From: Campylobacterales bacterium
GTDB taxonomy: Bacteria; Campylobacterota; Campylobacteria; Campylobacterales; QNZT01
Reading direction: 5' to 3'
Assembly: GCA_026985685.1 (NCBI GenBank)
Contig: JALSQA010000030.1
Location: 1 to 5,319, forward strand
DNA length: 5,319 nucleotides
In this document: positions 1-3,724 of the stretch, in pieces
Position numbering within the stretch: position 1 is the stretch's first letter
How the letters are laid out: each line of letters begins with the position of its first letter
Translations under genes and position numbers: made by a program
The notes under the pieces: generated by a model
What the model saw: the letters and a program-made list of their open reading frames with translations, nothing else
Database searches by the model: none
Told to the model about the DNA's origin: nothing

Positions 1-204
1 GATAAAATCGATTTAGTCCAGAAAAAAGGCATTTGGGATTGTACGCTTTGTGGAGAATGTACTTTAGCTTGTCCGCAGGGAATCGATCCAAAAAATGATA
101 TAATAATGCTAAGAACTAAAAGCGTCCAACAAGGATATAGTGATCCGACATTTGAAAGTGGAGGGGATGATATGTTTGGTGGTGGATTTAATCCAGGTTT
201 TTAA
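1..204 (+). CDS. sdhB: C-terminal fragment of succinate dehydrogenase/fumarate reductase-type iron-sulfur subunit
   Basis: The frame is open from base 1 and ends at TAA 202-204, so only the last 67 residues are present. They hold the motif CTLCGECTLACPQGIDP (bases 40-90). This matches the last cysteine cluster of SdhB/FrdB, where a CxxxCP stretch followed by a G-[IVL]-[DN]-P turn closes the subunit. In the family this protein is membrane-associated and passes electrons between the flavoprotein subunit and the quinone or thiol site through three Fe-S clusters. In E. coli FrdB the second position of this motif is a valine and the cluster is [3Fe-4S]; here it is cysteine (fragment residue 17), as in archaeal and campylobacterial SdhABE/Mfr-type enzymes, which suggests [4Fe-4S]. 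The tail after the motif is glycine- and phenylalanine-rich (GGGFNPGF). HdrC- or GlcF-like Fe-S proteins share the CxxCGxCxxxCP pattern and cannot be excluded from this fragment. yajQ starts 21 bases downstream. Confidence 0.72.
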   Translation, partial: DKIDLVQKKGIWDCTLCGECTLACPQGIDPKNDIIMLRTKSVQQGYSDPTFESGGDDMFGGGFNPGF

Positions 205-211
205 AAATAAA

Positions 212-217
212 AAGGAG
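212..217 (+). promoter_or_regulatory. Shine-Dalgarno site of yajQ
   Basis: AAGGAG lies 8 bases before the ATG at 226. An in-frame TTG at 220 would leave only 2 bases after this site, so the ATG is the supported start. Confidence 0.8.
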
Positions 218-225
218 ATTTGAGT

Positions 226-723
226 ATGGCAAAAGAACATAGTTTTGATATTACGGCTGAGCTTGATGCTCAAGAGATGAAAAATGCAATAGAACAAGCA
301 AAAAAAGAGGTAGGAAATCGTTATGATTTTAAAGGGATAAAGGCTGAAATTGATTACAATGCAGACTCAAAGGCTATAACTTTAGTATCTTCTAGTGATG
401 CAAAAGCTGAAGCGATGATGGATATCGTTATCTCAAAAGCTATTAAAAGAGGTATCCCTGCAAAAGCTATCAATGAACATAGCAGAGTGCAAGTTGGTGG
501 TGGAAATACAAAAATAGTTCTATCTATCGTAGATGTTATCTCTAAAGATGATGCAAAAAAGATAGTAAAAGCTATCAAAGATAAAAAGCTAAAAGTTCAA
601 GCCCAAATCAGAGGTGAAGAGATAAGAGTAACAGGAAAGTCTATCAATGATTTACAAGCTTGTATAGCTGAGGTAAAGCAGTTAGATATAGATGCCCCAC
701 TTAGTTTTACAAATTTGAAATAG
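226..723 (+). CDS. yajQ: YajQ family nucleotide-binding protein (DUF520)
   Basis: This 165-residue cytoplasmic protein is very close to the usual YajQ length of about 160-165. It starts M-A-K-E-H-S-F-D-I, like the SFDI opening of the family, and has the hallmark RYDFKG at residues 32-37. The C-terminal half carries VQAQIRGEEIRVTG and a D-L-Q-A-x-I helix, and it ends with the family-like PLSFTNLK. Members fold as two ferredoxin/RNP-like halves and bind nucleotides or nucleic acid; the Xanthomonas homologue has been reported as a cyclic di-GMP effector. Whether this one binds c-di-GMP is not visible here. No signal peptide or membrane segment is seen. The gene sits 21 bases after the iron-sulfur subunit gene and 2 bases before the next gene, so it is probably part of a plus-strand transcript. 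Identification is firm; the physiological role is not. Confidence 0.95.
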   Translation: MAKEHSFDITAELDAQEMKNAIEQAKKEVGNRYDFKGIKAEIDYNADSKAITLVSSSDAKAEAMMDIVISKAIKRGIPAKAINEHSRVQVGGGNTKIVLSIVDVISKDDAKKIVKAIKDKKLKVQAQIRGEEIRVTGKSINDLQACIAEVKQLDIDAPLSFTNLK

Positions 724-725
724 TC

Positions 726-1028
726 ATGAGATTTGTACCAGAAGACAAGCTCCCTATTGAAAATACGCCTGTTATGAAAGGTATGAAGTGTAAAACTATA
801 TCATGGCTTATATTTTTTTGTTTAGTATTTTTACCTGTTTTAGTTTCGATTTATATATGGTTAGAGTATGATTGGTTAATTGCTATTGGAATGGGACTGT
901 TTTTTTATCTTGTGAGTGCTATCGTCGCTAGTAAACTCAGACTCTCTTCTGTGCCATTTGACCAAAGGGAGCGAAATTTCTCATCATTAGAAATTGCAAA
1001 GTGGTATACAAAATACCACTTTTGCTAA
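726..1028 (+). CDS. Small membrane protein of unknown function, two transmembrane helices
   Basis: I do not recognise a named family for this 100-residue protein. Two hydrophobic helices are evident, at roughly residues 25-46 and 50-69, joined by a very short turn (EYD), so it should be a helical hairpin in the inner membrane. The N-terminal 24 residues are mixed and contain prolines and lysines. The C-terminal 30 residues are charged and aromatic, ending K-W-Y-T-K-Y-H-F-C with a terminal cysteine. The ATG lies 2 bases after the yajQ stop without a clear Shine-Dalgarno, so translation is probably coupled to yajQ; a later in-frame ATG at 774 has no better site. Coding status is supported by the yajQ-like spacing, the codon use and the sensible membrane topology. 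The last codons overlap a strong inverted repeat (998-1022) that may be the operon's terminator. Confidence 0.75.
   Translation: MRFVPEDKLPIENTPVMKGMKCKTISWLIFFCLVFLPVLVSIYIWLEYDWLIAIGMGLFFYLVSAIVASKLRLSSVPFDQRERNFSSLEIAKWYTKYHFC
998..1022. terminator. Inverted repeat, probable (possibly bidirectional) terminator between convergent genes
   Basis: AAAGTGGTAT (998-1007) pairs perfectly with ATACCACTTT (1013-1022) around a 5-base loop (ACAAA). With one bulged T, the flanking GC can also pair. The repeat lies between convergent transcripts, where a shared terminator is expected. The T-run on the plus strand is only four bases (1020-1023) and the minus-strand tail is TTTGCAATTT, so the poly-U part is weak on both sides. 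The hairpin lies inside the coding region of the preceding small membrane protein. Function is inferred from symmetry and position. Confidence 0.55.
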
Positions 1029-1055
1029 GTTTATTAGATGATTTTTAAGAACATT

Positions 1056-1889
1056 TTAATAATTAATTATTACTTCAATATTTGATGATAATTTAATATG
1101 ATTGTCAATCATTAAAGTTGTGGAATAGACTCCGCTTTCCAAACAGGTACATGATATAACACTTATAGATTTTGTAATTGGGATGTTATCTGTGAATGGA
1201 GAGATTATATGAGAGTAGATATCATTTTCTATGGTTATATTTCTCTCATATGATGCAGATGTAGTAAGTGCCTGATTTTCAATCTCGACAAATGTTGCAA
1301 ATTTTGTTCTATCATTTGGGTCTTTTATACCTATTTTGTATTTTTCTCCATTTGGTTTTTTACCTAATGCAAATAGATCTCCTCCAAAGTTTACAAGTGC
1401 TGATGAAATTTTATTTTTTCTTATGATATGTGTTGCTCTATCTACGGCATACTCTTTTATAAAACCTCCTAAATCTATCTTTGTATAAGGATTGTCAAAG
1501 TAGAGTCTATCTTTTTTGAGTTTGATATGTTCGCATCCTACATAGGGAAGAAACCGATCTTTTTTGCACTGAAGCTCTTTTATTGTGTAAGAGTATTTAT
1601 ATATATCCTTGAATGTACCCACTGTAATATCAAAAACTTTTTCAGTTTTTCGGTAAAAGTTGATCGCTTTTTTGAGTAGTTGGATTGTTTCATTATCTAT
1701 AGTAGACTTTTCTCTTCTATTTAATATAGATAGATAAGAAGTTGGGTCAAAGTAGTTGTATTTTTTCTCTAATCTTTTAGCCTCATGAAGAATTGCTTTG
1801 GCAGTTTTGTTTGCTTTTATTTTATCTTTTGAGAATAAAATGACTTCACAAGGGGTAGTCATCGCTTCAAATCTATAAATAAACTGCAT
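1056..1889 (-). CDS. apbE: ApbE-family FAD:protein FMN transferase, without signal peptide
   Basis: ApbE enzymes take FMN from FAD and attach it to a Ser/Thr of target proteins through a phosphoester bond, using Mg2+. The family motifs occur in order in this 277-residue protein: F-E-A-M-T-T (residues 7-12, the usual F.aMGT opening), LN at 56-57, FDITVG (86-91), K-I-D-L-G-G-F-I-K-E-Y-A-V-D-R-A (137-152), N-F-G-G-D-L-F-A-L-G (167-176), Y-K-I-G-I-K-D-P (184-191), T-S-A-S-Y-E-R (210-216) and H-I-I-S-P-F-T (227-233). Two things are odd. There is no signal peptide or lipobox, and an in-frame stop lies 7 codons upstream with no usable start between. In addition, Ser230 stands where the family normally has the Asp of HI(I/L)DP, a residue associated with the metal site, and Asp234 replaces the usual Gly after Thr. 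The start lies 4 bases after the DUF3570 stop with no good Shine-Dalgarno, so it is probably coupled. It is the last gene of the operon. The family call is firm; activity and compartment are uncertain. Confidence 0.92.
   Translation of the reverse strand: MQFIYRFEAMTTPCEVILFSKDKIKANKTAKAILHEAKRLEKKYNYFDPTSYLSILNRREKSTIDNETIQLLKKAINFYRKTEKVFDITVGTFKDIYKYSYTIKELQCKKDRFLPYVGCEHIKLKKDRLYFDNPYTKIDLGGFIKEYAVDRATHIIRKNKISSALVNFGGDLFALGKKPNGEKYKIGIKDPNDRTKFATFVEIENQALTTSASYERNITIENDIYSHIISPFTDNIPITKSISVISCTCLESGVYSTTLMIDNHIKLSSNIEVIINY
1057..1072. repeat. 16-base perfect AT palindrome at the 3' end of apbE
   Basis: TAATAATTAATTATTA is its own reverse complement. It covers the apbE stop codon area (last codons for I-I-N-Y). 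It contains only A and T, so any stem would be weak, and it may be a chance result of low complexity. It could contribute to 3'-end structure together with the 998-1022 hairpin. Confidence 0.3.
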
Positions 1890-1893
1890 ATAT

Positions 1894-3045
1894 CTAAAAA
1901 TTATACTTTAGTCCGAGATTGAAATAGAGTGCATTAAAGTAGTTTGGTTGTTTATAATATCCCCCACTAATATTTGCTGTAATTTTACTGTTTAGTCTAT
2001 GTTTTAGACTCAATGAGTAGTTAAATGAAGCAAAATCACTCATCCTTCTATCGCTTGAAGCATATTTCTGATTTGTAAAATATATTTTTTTATCTGAGTA
2101 AAATTTTGCTTTGGTTTGAGTATATGCTCGAAAATCGATCCCAATCGTGGTTTTGTTGCTCCACTCATAATTGGTTCTTAGATCAATGGTGTGTGAGGTG
2201 ATATCCCAATTATCATCATAAAATCGATACGAAATGATAGATGAAACTCTTTGGGTAAGTGCTTTGGTATATTCAAGTGATACTCCATATGCCCTTCTAG
2301 TATCTGGCTTTTGCTCTTGTGCTATTGTCGGGGAACTATTATAATTTATGACAACCCTCATATAAGGATTACTTAAATATCCATCTTCATCAATCATATA
2401 TATTGAACCTTTTAACACAGAAGTCCTATTGAGTATTTGGGTATAACCAATTTCAAGATTGACAACATTCAAGTCACGCTTTTTAACCTTACTGCTTGCT
2501 CCGCTTACACCGTCACAATCTTTAGTATTCATAAAGCAGTAGATTTCAAGATCATTTTTTTGATAAGAAGTACCTATACTTAGTGAACTATTTTTGGAGC
2601 TATCAAGATAGTGCAGATATTCAGCTGATAGTTCATGTGATGTGTAATCATGTTCGTCAGAATAACTATATCCCATATTTATCTCATCTCGTGAGACAAA
2701 TCTCTTTGTAAAATTTACACTAACTGCTTTCCTCTTCTCTTCATAGGGAATATTTCCATATATTACATCTGTAGTATATGTATGCCCAGTTGGTAGTGTT
2801 GCTGAAGCACCACTAGAAGCATCATAATAGGTGGGACTTGCCCCACTGACACTATCATGAACAGCTGATATATTGAGAGTATAGTCTGCTCCAAAATCTT
2901 TATTTATCTCAATTGACGGCGTGTGAATAGTTGTTTTGCCACTATCTTCATTATAGCTCATATACTGGACACTGACATAATCTTCTGCAAAAAGGGTTGT
3001 AGTTGCCAAAATAGCACAAGTGATGGCAGATATCTTTAATTGCAC
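1894..3045 (-). CDS. DUF3570 outer-membrane beta-barrel protein with three flavinylation-like motifs
   Basis: The chosen GTG start gives 383 residues and a clean signal peptide (MQLKISAITCAILATTTLFA, cleavage before E21). The mature chain alternates polar and aromatic/hydrophobic residues in amphipathic strands and ends K-Y-N-F, a terminal aromatic typical of outer-membrane barrels. DUF3570 family features are Y-x-S-Y-N-E-D-S-G at 28-36, D-S-V-S-G-A-S-P-T at 64-72, E-E-K-R at 102-105, DEDGYLSNPY in the middle, and S-Y-R-F-Y-D-D-N-W-D-I-T-S-H-T near residue 280. Three copies of D-x-x-S-G-A-S occur (64-70, 75-81, 178-184), the pattern ApbE flavinylates in other proteins. C170 and C177 flank the third and could form a disulfide. 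The start was chosen over a TTG at 3051 because the Shine-Dalgarno at 3052-3057 is well spaced only for GTG 3045. The gene overlaps the DUF4266 gene by 10 bases and lies 4 bases before apbE. The biochemical role is unknown; an envelope redox or conduit function is inference. Confidence 0.9.
   Translation of the reverse strand: MQLKISAITCAILATTTLFAEDYVSVQYMSYNEDSGKTTIHTPSIEINKDFGADYTLNISAVHDSVSGASPTYYDASSGASATLPTGHTYTTDVIYGNIPYEEKRKAVSVNFTKRFVSRDEINMGYSYSDEHDYTSHELSAEYLHYLDSSKNSSLSIGTSYQKNDLEIYCFMNTKDCDGVSGASSKVKKRDLNVVNLEIGYTQILNRTSVLKGSIYMIDEDGYLSNPYMRVVINYNSSPTIAQEQKPDTRRAYGVSLEYTKALTQRVSSIISYRFYDDNWDITSHTIDLRTNYEWSNKTTIGIDFRAYTQTKAKFYSDKKIYFTNQKYASSDRRMSDFASFNYSLSLKHRLNSKITANISGGYYKQPNYFNALYFNLGLKYNF
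2494..2514 (-). other. Flavinylation-like motif 3 (DGVSGAS) in the DUF3570 protein
   Basis: Residues 178-184 read D-G-V-S-G-A-S, an exact fit to the Dxx[S/T]GA[S/T] acceptor pattern of ApbE substrates, in which the final Ser/Thr takes FMN. It sits between C177 and a lysine-rich stretch, probably in a loop between strands. Modification is inferred, not shown. Confidence 0.5.
2803..2823 (-). other. Flavinylation-like motif 2 (DASSGAS) in the DUF3570 protein
   Basis: Residues 75-81 read D-A-S-S-G-A-S, matching Dxx[S/T]GA[S/T] only 11 residues after motif 1. The surrounding stretch is rich in Ser, Ala, Gly, Tyr and Pro and looks like one long loop. It may be a second acceptor or a local duplication of motif 1. 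Confidence 0.45.
2836..2856 (-). other. Flavinylation-like motif 1 (DSVSGAS) in the DUF3570 protein
   Basis: Residues 64-70 read D-S-V-S-G-A-S and are followed by P-T. This position corresponds to the D-x-x-S-G-A-[ST]-P-T stretch that I remember as typical of DUF3570 members, so it is the best candidate for a conserved FMN acceptor (Ser70). Confidence 0.55.
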
Positions 3046-3257
3046 CCACAACCTCCTCCTGCAACACCACCGCCACCTTTACTTGCCTCTTTAGAAAAAT
3101 AGATATGTTTTTGAAATTTATAAAAGAGAGTATTGCTATTGCTTTTAGTCATACTCTCTTTTGCTAATATCCCTTTTTGCCAAGGTTTTACATCTTCTAT
3201 ATATTTGGTACATCCGCCTAAACAAAGCATAATACCCATGATAAAAATATACTTCAT
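3036..3257 (-). CDS. DUF4266 small lipoprotein with C-terminal glycine-rich CGCN tail
   Basis: This 73-residue precursor has a short lipoprotein signal with lipobox L-G-G-C (residues 13-16), so Cys16 should be lipidated. The +2 residue is Thr, not Asp, consistent with an outer-membrane anchor. The mature part of 58 residues carries the DUF4266 signature V-K-P-W-Q-K-G-I-L-A-K-E-S-M (23-36), H-I-Y-F-S-K-E-A (51-58) and the tail G-G-G-G-V-A-G-G-G-C-G-C-N (61-73). The tail cysteines C70 and C72 could bind a metal or cofactor or receive a modification; the function is not known to me. The start codon overlaps the TlpA stop as ATGA (3254-3257), with an AAAGGA site 6 bases upstream. The 3' end overlaps the DUF3570 gene by 10 bases, and its GGA-GGA-GGT glycine codons supply that gene's ribosome-binding site. 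Strict coupling with both neighbours suggests the products act together. Confidence 0.92.
   Translation of the reverse strand: MKYIFIMGIMLCLGGCTKYIEDVKPWQKGILAKESMTKSNSNTLFYKFQKHIYFSKEASKGGGGVAGGGCGCN
3052..3057 (-). promoter_or_regulatory. Shine-Dalgarno of the DUF3570 gene, embedded in DUF4266 glycine codons
   Basis: The minus strand reads AGGAGGAGGTTGTGG followed by the GTG start at 3045. AGGAGG at 3057-3052 leaves a 6-base spacer to GTG. The same bases encode Gly67-Gly69 of the DUF4266 tail. The TTG at 3051 lies within or directly after the site and is not well placed. Confidence 0.75.
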
Positions 3258-3715
3258 GGGATATCCTTTATGTGTTGTAAAATAAGAGTGTTAATATGGT
3301 CTTTTGCACCAATGAGTATTGCTATAACCTTTTCATCTTTGATGATATACAGTGCTGGTATCCCCACAGGTTTAAAATGACTTACAATTTTTCCATCAGG
3401 ATCATTGATTACTTTAAAACTCAACTTTTTCTCTGCTTGTAGATTCCTTTGGAATATTTTAGCATCAGCTTCATTTTCATCGACATCAACACCGATCAAC
3501 TGTACTCTCTTATGATCGAGTTGCTGGCTGAGTTTAGAGAGAATTGGTAGTTCCCTTTTACAAGAGTGACACCATGAAGCGAAAAAGTCTACAATATAGA
3601 CTTTTCCTTTTTCCATCTCTAAAGCCTGATTTGTTTGGGAATCAAGAATATCACCCTGTTGAAAAGCCAAAAGTGTTACTGTACTAAAAAGACATATAAG
3701 AAGATATCGTTTCAT
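3254..3715 (-). CDS. TlpA-like periplasmic thioredoxin-fold protein
   Basis: This 153-residue protein has an N-terminal signal segment (about residues 1-17: K-R, then a hydrophobic stretch ending L-L-A) with cleavage likely near A17. The thioredoxin fold follows: the strand V-Y-I-V-D-F-F-A-S leads to W48-C49-H-S-C52-K, the redox CxxC, and the cis-proline motif G-I-P-A lies at 118-121. V-I-N-D-P-D-G-K at 102-109 is typical of the TlpA/ResA group, and the length suits one domain. Such proteins reduce or isomerise disulfides in the periplasm, often keeping apocytochrome cysteines reduced for heme attachment. Likely clients from context are the CxxCH protein encoded just upstream, the two cysteines of the DUF4266 tail and the DUF3570 cysteine pair. 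The ATG is 9 bases after the upstream stop with no clear Shine-Dalgarno; ATGs at 3723 and 3720 are in another frame and stop at once. The stop overlaps the DUF4266 start. Confidence 0.93.
   Translation of the reverse strand: MKRYLLICLFSTVTLLAFQQGDILDSQTNQALEMEKGKVYIVDFFASWCHSCKRELPILSKLSQQLDHKRVQLIGVDVDENEADAKIFQRNLQAEKKLSFKVINDPDGKIVSHFKPVGIPALYIIKDEKVIAILIGAKDHINTLILQHIKDIP
3264..3269 (-). promoter_or_regulatory. Shine-Dalgarno of the DUF4266 gene
   Basis: AAAGGA on the minus strand lies 6 bases before the ATG at 3257, inside the last codons of the TlpA-like gene. Together with the ATGA overlap it supports this start. Confidence 0.65.
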
Positions 3716-3724
3716 AACATCATA

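Noticed and set aside
220..222. TTG at 220 as the yajQ start
   Set aside because: It lies only 2 bases after the AAGGAG site, while ATG 226 is spaced 8 bases and gives the usual family N-terminus.
109..297. Minus-strand 62-codon open frame opposite the first gene and yajQ start
   Set aside because: It spans two genes on the other strand, has low-complexity hydrophobic composition and no ribosome-binding site, so it is a shadow frame.
354..578. Minus-strand 74-codon open frame inside yajQ
   Set aside because: It lies wholly opposite a well-identified gene and its sequence is the antisense of yajQ codons.
1890..1893. FMN riboswitch or separate promoter before apbE
   Set aside because: Only 4 bases separate apbE from the upstream stop and no RFN-like conserved elements are visible in the operon, so apbE is read through from upstream genes.
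3049..3051. TTG at 3051 as the DUF3570 start
   Set aside because: It sits inside or directly after the AGGAGG run. GTG at 3045 has a 6-base spacer and gives a cleaner signal peptide.
3557..3577. Cys-His-Ser-Cys of the TlpA-like protein as a heme site
   Set aside because: The motif is W-C-H-S-C-K, a thioredoxin CxxC. There is no His after the second Cys, so it is not CxxCH.
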